The notes beneath the pieces are model-generated. The model saw only the letters and a list, made by a program, of their open reading frames with translations. It made no database searches and was not told the origin of the DNA. The translations under genes and the position numbers were made by a program. Positions 27,001 to 36,221 of a DNA stretch of 64,000 nt are shown here, in pieces; positions within the stretch are counted from its first letter, which is position 1; each line of letters begins with the position of its first letter. This stretch comes from Prosopocoilus inquinatus (lineage: Eukaryota; Arthropoda; Insecta; Coleoptera; Lucanidae). The stretch covers positions 23,100,001 to 23,164,000 of the forward strand of contig CM069870.1 in the NCBI GenBank assembly GCA_036172665.1, given 5' to 3'.

Positions 27001-30000
27001 CTTCTCTTACTTTTTCAAAAACTACATGTTTTAAACGAAACATGGTTTAAAAAATTAATTAATTAGTAATATTTTCTGCGCGTGTATTCTATTTTTTCAG
27101 GAAAATTAGAAAAGTTGCATAATCTCAGCCAACCTTGAAAGTTTAGAAGCTTCTTGACAACGAAAAAGAAACATTCTTACCGCCTTTGGTATAGGCAACC
27201 ATACAAACTTCCCGAGTTCTTTGCTTTGCCTATATGTGACTTTTTGTTTATAAAAAAAATTATATTTTTTTTTAATATTTACAGGCTGTCGTTGAAATTA
27301 ATTAAAGAACTAGAGAAAACTTGGAAAATCAGAGCTGTTTTAAATACTGAAAATATTTAAAAGAAGGAAAATCGCATGATCTGACTGAATTGTGAAATAA
27401 TTCAGCAAAAAAATCGCATGGCCTTCAATATAGGCAACCGTACAAACGGGTCTCTGTTCAGCGGGTTGCCGATACCAAAGGTTTGGCTGAAATTAAGCCA
27501 ACTTCAAAAGTATTTGAACGCAAGTTACTTTAATAGATCTGAGAATTTGAATAATTTCTTTAATAAATTGATTTATACAGGGTTACTCACAAATCTGCTT
27601 CTGCCACCACTTAAATTGGCTGTGGGTATTGGTCTTAAATTGTTATTAAATGAACCTGAAGAACACCGCCGTTTGTACGGTTGCCTATCGTGAAGGCCAT
27701 GCGTTTTTCCTTCTTACTAAACTGTTTCACAATTCAATCAGATTATGCGATATTCCTTTTTTTTAATATTTAAAACCGTTATGATTTTCCAGATTTTTTT
27801 CTAGTTCTACAATTAATTTCACTGACTGCCTGTCCATGGGTTTTGACCGTCAGCGTCAGTGTCGATCAAAATGTCAGTTTTATTCCAGAAATTTAAAGTT
27901 TTGTTTTTTAACCAAAAAAAAAGTGTCGAGAATTTTTATAGGCAAACAATGGAACTCGGAAAGTTTGCATGGTTGCCTATACCAAAGGCGGTAAGAATTT
28001 TTTTTATTAAATACCTTAAACAGCGACATCATACGATCGCTTTTTGACTTAACATTAAACAAGTCGTTTCTTTTTTTGGAGTGGAATTCTCGAGCTACGC
28101 TTCTGCTGATGAAGCCCCACATAGGGCTGAAACAGCTTAGTACAGAGGCTGCTCGAGGGATCCACTGCAAGCAGAAATGTTCTGCAACGAATAATTTTTT
28201 GATATTGTCAAGAAACAAGAAAATTTTCATAGTTGACTGAGCATATGCAACTTTTCTAATTTTTTAATTCTTAAATCATTTTCCTGATTTCAGAAAAAAT
28301 AGAACACTACTAACTTATATATTTTTTAACGTTTCTTGTTTAAATTGTTTTGTTTAAAAGACGTAGGTATTCCGGAAAAGTAAGCGAAGCATTAACATAG
28401 GCAACCCAATGAACACAGCCATCTGTATGGTTGCCTATATTGAAGGCCAGCCAAATAATTTTTGTTTTTCGTTAAAAGCTCTTTTACAAGTCACTCAGAT
28501 AATGCGATTTTCCTAATGTATTCTTTAATATTTCAAACAATTTCACGTTTTTCAGGTCTTCTGGGTTTTGCATTAAAGAAACAAATTGTCCGACTTTTCG
28601 CCGACATTATAAAACTTCACTCAGTTCCCTTATGCATTAAAGAGACAAATTTTCTGACTTTTCCCCCCGACATAATGAAACTTGTCTTAATCCCCTAATT
28701 TCTCCCGGCGAGTGGAAACTCCATTTTAAGTGCAAATTGAAAGAAAAGAGGAATTAAAATTAAGGCCGTTCATATCATTTGTGCTTGTCTTGCCATTAAC
28801 ACAAACGACCAGTGATTTTTAATTAGCAGGGGAAAACACCTGGGAAATCTTAACGACTTTGCCGCCGGTCCCCTTCCCTCCTCGTCACCCTCCCGTCAAG
28901 AAATTTAAGAAAATTAATCTGCACTAATCTGAAATAATAAATAAAAACAATTGCTCATTCATTTCTAAGGGCCAGTTTTTCAATTGGGGTTTAACTTTAA
29001 ACTCCGTTTTATTCCTATGGAAACTATTGTTTTTACAATTGTTACCATGGGAATAAAGCGGAGTTTAAAGTAAAACTGAGATGGAGAAACTGGGCCCAAG
29101 GCCCGGTTTCACCATCACAGTTTAACTTTAAGCTCCGTGTTATTCCTATGGAAACAATTATCCTTGCAATTGTTACCATGGGAATAAAGCGAAGTTTAAA
29201 GTTAAACTGTGATGGTGAAACCGGTCCTAAGTCTGTAAAAAATCAGTATTGATTATTTCCATGTGCTTAAAACTTCCTTCAGTGACTCATTAAAAAAAAT
29301 ATATATATATATGAAATTCAAACAAATTAAGAAACACTGGTCTAAACCTAACCAACAATTTCCGTAGTTAGAGTTTCAGAATGTTTAACGCCATCTATGA
29401 TCAAGCCACCGAGTTAACACGATTGATTTTAATAATTAAAGCACGGTAATACCCTGTTTTTTATATTTTCCACTGTATTCGTGGAGAAAAGTCCCTTCAA
29501 GAACCCTAAACAGTTAGCAGTATTTTTTAATGACGTGACGTTTCATTTAAAAGATAATAAAAAAGATTTTTTTTAAGCAAGAAAATCAATAAGCCTTAGT
29601 ATATGCAACCGAATAAGCACAGCCTTTTGCACAGTTGCCTATATAGGATAGACAAATTGAAGCGGGATTTGCTCCTAATAAGTCTCCCATGCAAGGCGGC
29701 CATGCTTGCTGTCAAAGGATAATGAAAGTTTTTAGAAAAATTTTGTGCAAATCGTTTTTGATTGCAGTGAAAACCTCGAGCAGCCTCTGGACAGCAAAAC
29801 GATTTGCACAAAATTTTTCTAAAAACTTTCATTATGCTTTGACAGCAAGCATGGCTGCCTTGCATGGGGGACTTATTAGGAGCAAATCCCGCTTCAATTT
29901 GTCTATCCTATTGCAATGTCAGGTCAAAAAGCGATAGTAAGATGTCGCTATTTTATCTGTTCATCATTCTTACATCGCATTTGCGAATAAATTGGGCAAG

Positions 30001-30588
30001 TCGTTTTTGGTCTGCAGTGGGAATGTCGAGCTACGTCTCTGCTGAAGAAGCCCCAAGCAGGGCTGAAACAGCTGTCCAGAAGCTGCTCGAGGTTTTCACT
30101 GCAATCAAAAACGATTTGCACAAAATTTTTCTAAAATATATTATTATTATTAAGATTTTCATTTTCATATCTAATTAACTTCAATTGTTGATTAATTCCC
30201 ATAGAAACAATTGCCTCTATAGTTATTGTAACTATGGGAATTAAATTTAATACCAGCCCTCAGAGTATTACTGTGCTTTTTTTTATTTAAAAAAATTGTT
30301 AACGTGTTTATATTTGATTTACCGAATTTGTCTTTACTTTTTTCTTCCAGTGGTGGTGGTACAGATGAAGACGACGACGAAAGTCCAACAGTATTAAGAA
30401 GAAGCTATCGTTTATTCGGTAGGGTATTACGAGCTTCTTTGCCTATCCAGGTGATCCTGTTACTTATGTTAGGCGTTGCCTCTTTAGTTCCTTCCTCCGA
30501 AGAAGATTACTCTTGTTCCTTAGTAAACTCGATTGCAAATAGTTTCACTCCGATGTTGCGATATCCCGACGGTCCTCCACCTATATAA
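11757..30588 (+). CDS. Msp300: Msp300 / nesprin-1, C-terminal part (exons joined)
   Basis: This is the C-terminal part of the giant outer-nuclear-membrane nesprin, which links nuclei to the cytoskeleton through SUN proteins (the LINC complex). Exons seen: 11,757-12,014; 12,344-15,303; 22,092-22,464; 25,149-25,559; 25,964-26,022; 30,351-30,588. Every junction is GT-AG and the phases agree, giving about 1,432 residues from an open 5' boundary. Most of the protein is heptad-rich, with repeated Trp and Leu landmarks typical of divergent spectrin repeats. The last exon carries the KASH domain. No initiator ATG or actin-binding calponin-homology domain is present, so the 5' part lies outside the window or this block has its own promoter. 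The KASH end favours nesprin-1/Msp300 over Klarsicht because it reads [11 protein letters not shown], very close to the vertebrate nesprin tail. Confidence 0.93.
12344..15303 (+). CDS. Msp300: Msp300 large spectrin-repeat exon
   Basis: This 2,960-bp exon starts after acceptor CTCTCTTAG and ends AG|GTGAGT in phase 2. Its 986 codons are almost wholly helical, with recurring W-x-x-Y/L and L-x-x-W landmarks about 105-115 residues apart (for example [61 protein letters not shown]). That is roughly eight to nine spectrin repeats. Towards the end an acidic linker ([20 protein letters not shown]) interrupts the helical pattern. The exon is visibly richer in GC than its AT-rich introns. An ATG-initiated reading from 12,503 is only the inside of this exon, not a gene start. 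Confidence 0.95.
18211..18249 (+). CDS. Msp300: Candidate 39-nt in-frame cassette microexon of Msp300
   Basis: A strong pyrimidine tract and acceptor (CTTTCTTTCTGCAG) is followed 39 nt later by a near-perfect donor (CCA|GTAAGT). The upstream exon ends in phase 2 and the next begins needing phase 2; this segment enters and leaves in phase 2, with no stop, so it can be included or skipped without a frame change. Included, it adds 13 residues and reads [13 protein letters not shown] before a His codon completed by the next exon. Vertebrate nesprin-1 has a short tissue-regulated insert near the same end of the protein. RNA evidence is needed to confirm use. Confidence 0.45.
18677..18798. mobile_element. 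Fold-back MITE, CACTGAGTGC family
   Basis: AGCGGTTTTTACTGGCTGCA at the left end is mirrored by CCAGTGGAAAACGCT at the right. The interior has GTGCACTGAGTG and TCAGTGCGCACTGAGTGCA around a GAGATGGAGATA core. The same module sits inside the larger repeats at about 23,398-23,530 and 35,214-35,345. Confidence 0.75.
19305..19758. mobile_element. Inverted-repeat element of about 450 bp
   Basis: ATGGCGTTTACGGAAAATTG at the left and CAATTTTTCGTAAACGCCAT at the right form the arms, and GATCAGTT/GATCTGATT-like sequences lie just inside and outside. No transposase frame is present. Confidence 0.65.
20223..20290. repeat. Short perfect-looking hairpin
   Basis: AACAAACAAATAAAAATATT and its inverse AATATTTTTATTTGTTTGTT are separated by about 20 bases, giving a stem of roughly 25 bp. 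A T-rich stretch with GATCGTCATTTG repeats follows to about 20,820. Confidence 0.75.
21269..21406. mobile_element. MITE, family G copy 2
   Basis: It begins GGCCGAGTTAAGTGATCGGTC and ends CACTTACCGCAGCC. The interior GGTCCGACTAAACCCTCTGA and AGTGATCACGTGGTTTGG match the copies at 6,500 (inverted) and 42,846. Confidence 0.75.
22092..22464 (+). CDS. Msp300: Msp300 exon, spectrin-repeat segment
   Basis: Acceptor GCGGTTTCAG, donor GAT|GTAAGT; 1 nt plus 124 codons. The peptide contains [20 protein letters not shown] and [19 protein letters not shown], a clear helical spectrin-like repeat, and a CPIC motif near its start. It splices equally well to the 15,303 donor directly or through the 18,211-18,249 microexon. 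Confidence 0.9.
23171..24697. mobile_element. Family A dispersed repeat, copy 1, interrupted by a hAT element
   Basis: Excluding the hAT insertion, the roughly 650 bp match 34,914-35,560 in inverse orientation almost throughout. They share GTCATATACGGCCAGT near one end, the nested CACTGAGTGC module in the middle, GGGCGCTAGTTGACACGATC, and GACTTCGAAGATAACATT at the other end. A partial relative is at 47,225-48,000 (GGCCGTATATGACATCAATT). Confidence 0.75.
23805..24665. mobile_element. Non-autonomous hAT-like element, 861 bp, 8-bp TSD
   Basis: Ends are CAGTGTTGCCAGAGG and the inverse of CGTCTGGTAACACTG, about 15 bp with few mismatches. The 8-bp direct repeat ATTGGTAC flanks it at 23,797-23,804 and 24,666-24,673. 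The paralogous family A copy at 34.9 kb has the uninterrupted site (one GTACCAAT at 34,944-34,951), which confirms the insertion boundaries. An 8-bp duplication and CAGTG-type ends fit hAT. The interior has no transposase frame but carries a small palindrome (24,138-24,262) related to that at 26.6 kb. Confidence 0.92.
25149..25559 (+). CDS. Msp300: Msp300 exon, last spectrin-like repeat
   Basis: Acceptor TCTATTTCAG, donor GAC|GTAAGT, 137 codons in phase 0. It encodes [21 protein letters not shown] and further helical sequence, then a Ser/Pro-rich linker ([16 protein letters not shown]) that marks the end of the rod before the membrane anchor. Confidence 0.92.
25964..26022 (+). CDS. Msp300: Msp300 short linker exon
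   Basis: This 59-bp exon lies between acceptor TTTGGACAG and donor AC|GTAAAT and encodes [19 protein letters not shown]. It enters in phase 0 and leaves in phase 2, exactly what is needed to join the 25,559 donor (phase 0) to the 30,351 acceptor (needs 2 nt), so it cannot simply be skipped without a frameshift into the KASH exon. Confidence 0.8.
26523..26857. repeat. 335-bp near-perfect palindrome
   Basis: The arms, about 150 bp each and centred near 26,690, match almost base for base: CTTCTTGTTTTCTTAAAAAG and GCATCTTCTTTTTAAGAAAACAAG at the outside, GGCCGGTTTCATAATCAGAC and its inverse further in. The spacer (about 26,675-26,705) is not palindromic. The arms include AT-rich sequence outside the inner MITE-like core, so the symmetry came from an inverted duplication rather than from one transposon's ends. 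Confidence 0.85.
27168..28000. repeat. Fold-back built from GGCAACC repeats
   Basis: Left-side segments (TTCTTACCGCCTTTGGTATA at 27,175; CGCATGGCCTTCAATATAGG at 27,415) reappear inverted on the right (CCAAAGGCGGTAAGAA near 27,981; GTGAAGGCCATGCG near 27,691). The arms are imperfect, with long AT-rich stretches between matches. Confidence 0.65.
28020..28200 (+). mobile_element. Diverged solo retrozyme copy
   Basis: It shares GATCGCTTTTTGAC, CAAGTCGTTT, TCTCGAGCTACG, the hammerhead region and GGCTGCTCGAGG with the 312-bp family, but with internal deletions and more substitutions than other copies. It is the only copy with the canonical CUGAUGA core. Confidence 0.75.
28101..28147 (+). ncRNA. 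Hammerhead ribozyme, type I, diverged copy
   Basis: Core CTGATGA 28,106-28,112; stem II AGCCC (28,113-28,117) with GGGCT (28,124-28,128); GAAA 28,129-28,132; predicted cleavage after GTA at 28,142; stem I TTCTG/CAGAG. All invariant core bases are present. Stem III is weak here (two pairs), so activity may be low. Confidence 0.75.
28968..29097. mobile_element. Palindromic MITE
   Basis: AGGGCCAGTTTTTC at the left and GAGAAACTGGGCCC at the right are inverse. Inner AAACTCCG(T/C)TTTATTCC pairs with GGAATAAAGCGGAGTTTAAA around an ACAATTGTTA centre. Confidence 0.8.
29100..29228. mobile_element. Palindromic MITE, adjacent paralogue
   Basis: GGCCCGGTTTCACCATCACA and its inverse TGTGATGGTGAAACCGG border the same inner stem as the neighbouring element. 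The two sit 2 bp apart, and a third partial relative lies at about 30,181-30,256. Confidence 0.8.
29645..30136. mobile_element. Inverted retrozyme pair: partial minus unit joined to a plus unit
   Basis: The left part (29,645-29,784) is a partial unit in minus orientation that stops in CTCTGGACAG, within 5 nt of the predicted ribozyme cleavage site. The right part (from 29,785) is a longer plus-strand unit with a hammerhead. The two arms share the TTTGCACAAAAT...GACAGCAAGCATGG segment in opposite orientation and would fold back. Confidence 0.85.
30037..30081 (+). ncRNA. Hammerhead ribozyme, type I
   Basis: Core CTGAAGA 30,042-30,048 (fits CUGANGA), stem II AGCCC/GGGCT around loop CAAGCA, GAAA 30,065-30,068, cleavage after GTC at 30,076. 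Stem I CTCTG pairs with CAGAA with one mismatch. Confidence 0.85.
30351..30588 (+). CDS. Msp300: Msp300 terminal exon: KASH domain
   Basis: Acceptor TTTTCTTCCAG; the exon opens by completing a Thr codon, then [17 protein letters not shown], an acidic linker. A basic stretch ([12 protein letters not shown]) precedes a single membrane helix ([18 protein letters not shown]). About 30 luminal residues follow, ending [11 protein letters not shown]. The tail has the features that SUN proteins grip: three prolines before the last residue, and a Cys at position -23, which in vertebrate nesprins makes a disulphide with SUN2. This anchors the protein in the outer nuclear membrane. The stop is TAA at 30,586. 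Confidence 0.97.
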
Positions 30589-31670
30589 TAAAAGTAAAAG
30601 AAAAGACGTCGCGTTTTTTAAATAGACTTCCTTATTAGTTGTATATAACTGTCCATTCCATTCGTTTTGCACACACACAATTTTCGTAAACGGTTGTTCT
30701 TGTTTTTTGTTTTTCGTAACGAATACAAAAGTAGAGTTACTACGCTTTGTTATAAAACACTATTTTAGACTTAAGTGCTTTCCGTTTAAGATCGATGTAA
30801 CTTCAGCATAAATCAAATCGAGCAAAAGCAGCTGAAGAAAATATTAAAAGAGTCTATGAAATTTATTACTACTACTAGTACTACGTAACTCCTAGTTTTA
30901 AGTTTTGTATTTTTAAAGTCATCTATGTAACGAACGCTTATCTGTATATTGAGAGAAAAAAAAAGCACATGATTAAAGCTCATGTATATGTTATATTTTA
31001 CTCTTATTAAAAGGTTTGTGATGTTTGCAAAAAGAAGAAGACGTGCGATTTTTCTTGGTAAGTGGAACAACCGAGGAGAGACGCACGTTTTTCTTTTCTT
31101 TTTTTAACAATGTGATACTACCTTGATTTTTAATTTATTTTTAACATGACCTCTCCACATGTTAAAACATATTAATATTTTTGAGTACTTTACTTTTTTT
31201 TACGTACCTTAAAAATCGAGGTAGTTTTAAAAGGTTGCCTTAAAAATTTTATTTTTATGTATTTACTTACCCCCGCCCCCTCGGCTAGTAAGAAATGAAT
31301 CCCCAACGATATATTTCATCATCCATGTGAGATTATTCATTGTACTTTGTATTTGCTGTGCTTGAGTTATTTTTTATTTTTGTTTTCTTGTTACGATATT
31401 ATCATATTTGAAATACACGTGCATTTTAAGTCTGTTCTGTTATGATTATTATTATTATTAGTATATCGTGGTCATGGTGCTATATATTTCTGTTAAATAG
31501 TATTTATACTTATTCCACTATAAAATTATTATTGCTTGTAAAACACATATTTATAAAACTATGGATTGTTTTTCTTTTGCTAGACATATATATATTTGCG
31601 CTCGTGTATTGTAAGTACACGAGTGTCTCTTTATATTGCATATTACTTTAATAAAAACTGTTTTGTCGAT
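30589..31670 (+). other. Probable Msp300 3' untranslated region
   Basis: AT-rich sequence without frames follows the stop. The best poly(A) signal, AATAAA at 31,650-31,655, is followed by a T-rich stretch (31,671-31,700), giving a 3' UTR of about 1.08 kb. Confidence 0.6.
31650..31655 (+). terminator. Msp300 polyadenylation signal AATAAA
   Basis: A canonical hexamer with a GT- and T-rich downstream element (CTGTTTTGTCG, then a T run). Other hexamers are scattered in this AT-rich DNA, so usage is inferred from the downstream context. Confidence 0.5.
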
Positions 31671-34268
31671 TTTCTGTTTTTTTTTTTTTTAATTTTTTTA
31701 ATCTTTTTAATATTTAAAATAATTCTGTATACGAGGTCTAAAGTCTAACTCTGGCAGCTCTTAAGAGAAGAATCTAGAGACTCTAGATGAAGCAGTCCAA
31801 TCTCTTGGGAAAAATAAAAGAATCAAGCATCTTAAGGGGGCGCGAAAGCAAATCTTTCACAGAGAATATCTCCGTTATGCATCAATCAAACGTCATCAAA
31901 CTAGGAGATTTACTTCACATCTATTTAGAGGAGCAATTCTCCTATTTGTAATAAATACAAAAACGAAGATCCAATTCGTTAATATGAGAAAACGTCCTTA
32001 TGTAAATCCGTTAGTGTAACATAGGTGGCGATGGAATCGGCAAACTCGTGACAAGCTGAATCCCTTTTTTTGTCTTTTCTTCCAAGATATGAAATCGTGC
32101 GAGAAAAATCTTGGGGAAGCGTTCTTTCCTAATATTAGAATTATCTTTCTTTCATCTTATAAGTTTCTGTTTTTATAAACCCCATCAAAGAACCACCTCA
32201 AAATTTTGAATTTAACCGTACTTCAGAGTAATTTTAGCAAAGGTTAATTAGGTAGTTGTGTAGTTGTAATAATAAGAATACATTAGTAAATATAGGCAGA
32301 GGCGGCCTTAATAGTTGCAAGGCCCCGGGCGAGAAATTTTTTCGGAGCGATAGGGGAAAAAGTTTATCCTCCCATTATAAAGAGCAGAAAATATTAGATA
32401 AATTGCAAAAAGTAGGAAAAATGACTTCAAGTAACTATTATTTATTTTAAATGTAACTGTAGAAGCAAAGGAGTAAAATTACGAAATAAAAATATGATTA
32501 TAAAATAAAAGGATGGCTGTAAAATAAAGATAGATATACAAAGAAACAGAAAAAAAAAGCCTTTAATGAAAGACGGTCGTGAACGTGAATAGAATGAAAA
32601 TAAAAACGTATAAAACTATGAATGTCATCAAATCGATAAAAATAATAACAACCAAGGATTTAATCTGTAAATATTAAAATGTAAAGTGACATATGTATGT
32701 ATACTCAAATTGAATAAATGGAAAAAAAGTTAATCTAATTGATAATTAAAAAATAAAAAATCGTTCCAAATAAAATCAAACTAAAGAAAAAACAAGAAAC
32801 AAAAAATGATGGATGAAAATAAAAATTATAAAAAAATTAATCGTTAAATGTTAAAGATAAAATATAATTAAGAAGTAAAAGCAAATCGCATAAAAAGGGA
32901 TAAAAATTAAAAATGAATTCAAATCAAGTCAACAGAAAAAACAAAAGACGATAAATCGATAATCAATAAATAAAATGAAATCACATAAAAGAGAAAATAA
33001 AAATGGCGATTGATCGAAGGGATCAAAATGTAAAATAAATTCAAATCGACTAAACGAAAAAGAAAACCTGAGACGATCAATTGATAATCAAAAGGGAAAA
33101 ATAATAATGGCGATCGAAGAGATAATTATGTAAAATAAATTCAAATCGGGTAAATGAAAAAAAAAAAACAAAAGCAAAAGACGATCAACTGATAATTAAA
33201 AAATAAAATAAAATCGAATGAAAGATAAATTGATAAAATTAAAATAAATTAAATGAAATCGATTAAAAAATGATTATACAGCAGAACTCTCCCCAAGTAG
33301 GGTCCATAGATTTGACTGACACGGGGCCCCCGTAACCATGTTGCAGAGCGTGCAGCGCACGCGGGCGCCATGTTCAAGGGGAGGCAATCAGCCTCTTGGT
33401 TACTGGACATATTCCGACACTTTTTTCGACAAAAAAAATTAATGGGAAACAGTTTCTTGTCTGATAAAAATTCGAAAAAAGTATCTACAAGATTGAACGG
33501 TCTCGATGAAGCCGTCAACCTCGCGTCGACTGAAATACAACACTCAATTGCGTCAATTAAAAGTAGAAAAGTTTACGTTTTGTAGTTTTTGTGTGCTAAA
33601 TTTTTCATAAAAAAAAAATTTAACGTACGTAATAAATTTATTAAGTAAAAAAATAAATTACGTAAGCTGTTACGGTTTGGTAAAAGAAAACAAATTACAT
33701 TTTATCTAGTTCCTTTTGTTTTAGTGATTTAGTTTCATTTTTATAATATTAACAACAAGCGAGCCTCGCTCAGATGCATTCTTTGAAGAGGGAGGGGGGG
33801 GGGGGGACAATTAGACTTAAACTTGAAAAAAGTGAAGCAAAATGTTTAAAAATTAAGGAAAATACTTTTTAAAACAATAAAGAAAAATGTTAAAAAAAGG
33901 AAAAATTAAAGTTTTCCGTTTCAAATTTTTTTTTTATTTTTCTAACTTCCATTTTTTTGTTTCTTATTTTTTAAAAATAATTTTGACAATTGATCGTTTT
34001 TGTATGCCTCAATTTATCTGTCAGAGGGTGCCAAAATATAGTGGCAGGTGGGCGGATTTTTGCCTCGCGGGGGCCCTGGACTGACATTTAACATGTCGCA
34101 GAGGGTTCGGAAACATAACGTCATCCTCGTCAGTAATTTCAGATTTTATAGTTGGCTGACCTAATTTTATGTGGATTAGAAAGAATAAAACATACTATTG
34201 CTATTTAATAATAATAATAATAAATGACTTTATTGTGCAAATCAAAATATTACAAATAAATTAAATAC
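31671..34268. other. Msp300-RPAP1 intergenic region, left part
   Basis: No gene was found. Contents are an A-rich degenerate repeat block at 32,440-33,270, a GC-rich scrap at 33,310-33,375 (GACACGGGGCCCCCG) with a vaguely inverted echo at 34,050-34,085 (GGGGGCCCTGGACTGAC), a poly-G run near 33,792, and an AAT microsatellite near 34,207. Confidence 0.6.
32440..33270. repeat. A-rich degenerate tandem repeat
   Basis: The upper strand is nearly T-poor. TAAAATAAATTCAAATCG occurs at 33,031 and 33,131 (100 bp apart), with looser echoes upstream together with ATAATGGCGAT and GACGATCAA(T/C)TGATAAT. Confidence 0.6.
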
Positions 34269-34410
34269 TACAGGGTGTTAATAAAAAATCTATACAACGT
34301 TTGGCAGGTGATAGAGGTCTAAATAAGAAAAAAATTCTATTAAACCCACGTCCGATATTCAATACAGGATGTCCACGCTATGTGTTCACACTTGTAGAAT
34401 TTTAATTTTT

Positions 34411-34624
34411 TAGAAAAATTTTTGTGCAAATCGTTTTTGATTGCAGTGAGAACCTCGAGCAGCCTCTGGACAGCTGTTTCAGCCCTGCTTGGGGCTTCTT
34501 CAGCAGAAACGTAGCTCGACATTCCCACTGCAGACCAAAAACGACTTGCCCAATTTATTCGCAATTATGTGCAATTGCAATGTCAGGTCAAAAAGCGATC
34601 GTAAGATGTCACTATTTTATCTGT
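34411..34624 (-). mobile_element. Retrozyme copy, partial unit
   Basis: Minus-strand partial unit running from TAGAAAAATTTTTGTGC to CTATTTTATCTG, with the hammerhead intact and the second half of the 312-bp unit missing. Confidence 0.85.
34464..34508 (-). ncRNA. Hammerhead ribozyme, type I
   Basis: Complement carries CUGAAGA (34,503-34,497), AGCCC/GGGCU, GAAA, GUC, and stem I UUCUG/CAGAG with one G-U pair. All core positions are intact. Confidence 0.85.
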
Positions 34625-34913
34625 TTAATTTTTTATTTAAAATTGGCGATCGATAAATTAAATATAAAGCTAAAATTTCCCACGTAGCACTGGCCACCCG
34701 TACGACTTCCGTTTTCAGCGGAAGTCATATCATCTTTCTTGATTTAGATTGAACGGCCCGTATATTTTTATATATTTGAAATTTAGAGGTCATTGTGAGT
34801 CCGAATATGTATCACTCGATAAATTTGGTTTCCATAACAACGAAAATATTATTTTATTTTATTTTATTTTAAAATCTTAGGCCTGTTGAATATGAAAGCA
34901 TTCAATTTTTGTT

Positions 34914-35560
34914 TAATGTTATCTTCGAAGTCGTCTTTAATCAGTACCAATACAGGAAAATGTTTTTGTCAACTTTTTTTGCTTCCGACAGTATGAAAAT
35001 TACTTGGAAAATAATAAGCAGTAAGACGAGACCTAGACGAAACGAGACTAGATACTGCCACGGCCAGCTGAATGCCATATACGGCCAGTTCAAAGGGCAT
35101 AAAAATGTATTCCAGTGAAGTAAGCCATGGATCGTGTCAACTAGCGCCCTCTCATACTCATTAAGTTAGTTGTTACCGTGGTTACGACACTGACGCTTAT
35201 TTTGACAACTTACAGCGTTTTCCACTGGTCACACTTTCTTGCACTCAGTGCGCACTGAGTGTATCTCCATCTCGGTTCAGCTTCATGTAATAAAACGAGA
35301 TAGAGATATACTCAATGCACACTGGTGCAGGCAGCGAAAAACGCTATTAAATATTAAGACGAATTGACATTTTTCATAACCAAAAATTTCAAGATGACAG
35401 TAATTTTGATACTAGTTTTGAATCTAAGGGCGTCACTTGACACACGCTTTTCAATTTTTCCAAAAACATTTTTCAATGCTCTTTGGACTGGCCGTATGTG
35501 ACATCAATTTAGCTGTGAATACTGCACTGTCAATTCTACAGTGTTCCCAATCTACTAACT
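34914..35560. mobile_element. Family A dispersed repeat, copy 2 (empty hAT site)
   Basis: Inverse-orientation copy of 23,171-24,697 without the hAT insertion. It ends GGCCGTATGTGACATCAATT...TCTACTAACTTTA, immediately before a retrozyme. Confidence 0.8.
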
Positions 35561-35562
35561 TT

Positions 35563-35789
35563 ATAGAAAAATTTTGTGCAAATCGTTTTTGATTGCAGTG
35601 AAAACCTCGAGCAGCCTCTGGACAGCTGTTTCAGCCCTGCTTGGGGCTTCTTCAGCAGAGACGTAGCTCGACATTCCCACTGCAGACCAAAAACGACTTG
35701 CCCAAATTATTCGCAATTGCGATGTAAGAATGATGAACAGATAAAATAGCGACATCTTACTATCGCTTTTTGACCTGACATTGCAGTAG
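35563..35789 (-). mobile_element. Retrozyme copy, partial unit
   Basis: Minus-strand unit from TAGAAAAATTTTGTGC to CATTGCAGTA, inserted exactly at the edge of family A copy 2. It carries a well-preserved hammerhead. Confidence 0.85.
35616..35660 (-). ncRNA. Hammerhead ribozyme, type I, best-paired copy
   Basis: Stem I CUCUG/CAGAG is fully Watson-Crick. CUGAAGA, AGCCC/GGGCU with loop CAAGCA, GAAA and GUC are all present. Confidence 0.88.
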
Positions 35790-35825
35790 AATTGACAAAG
35801 ACAAATTGAATTTATTTTAAAAGCT

Positions 35826-36078
35826 ATAAATCGTGTATTTACGTTCTAATACGATCAAGTAATTCGATAAGGTCATTTACTTTGATCGCATTTTGGTTTT
35901 TAACATTTTTACAGCATATGAAATTTTCATTAGGTCGTAAGAAATTCCACTTGAAAAAGTAAGTTACGACCTCATGAAAATTTCATATGCTGTAAAAATG
36001 TTAAAAACAAAAATGCGATCAAAGGAAATGACCTTGTCGAATTACTTGATCGTATTAGAACGAAAATACACGATTTAT
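35826..36078. repeat. 253-bp palindrome with short spacer
   Basis: ATAAATCGTGTATTTACGTT at the left is mirrored by the end ACACGATTTAT, and inner GCATATGAAATTTTCAT pairs with ATGAAAATTTCATATGC. The arms are about 110 bp with few mismatches, around a centre near 35,952. Confidence 0.85.
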
Positions 36079-36079
36079 A

Positions 36080-36221
36080 AACAGATAAAATAGCGACATC
36101 TTACGATCGCTTTTTGACATAACATTGCTACGTCTCTGCTGAAGAAGCCCCAAGCAGAGCTGAAACAGCAGTACAGAGGCTGCTCGAAGTTTTCACTGCA
36201 ATCAAAAACGATTTGCACAAA
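36080..36221 (+). mobile_element. Chimeric retrozyme remnant
   Basis: A minus-orientation fragment (ACAGATAAAATAGCG...CATAACATTG) is joined at about 36,128 to a plus-orientation fragment (CTACGTCTCTGCTG...TTGCACAAA). The joint lies a few bases upstream of stem I of the ribozyme. Confidence 0.75.
36134..36178 (+). ncRNA. Hammerhead ribozyme, type I, degraded stem II
   Basis: CTGAAGA 36,139-36,145, GAAA 36,162-36,165, cleavage after GTA at 36,173, perfect stem I CTCTG/CAGAG. Stem II is AGCCC with GAGCT, so one pair is lost. Confidence 0.65.

Larger units (their letters stand above)
26023..30350 (+). other. Msp300 last intron, densely filled with fold-back repeats
   Basis: No exon is apparent. 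The intron contains at least seven GGCAACC hairpin repeats, a 335-bp palindrome, a larger fold-back around 27,585, a lone diverged retrozyme at 28.1 kb, two adjacent palindromic MITEs at 28,968-29,228, and an inverted retrozyme pair at 29,645-30,136. Confidence 0.75.
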
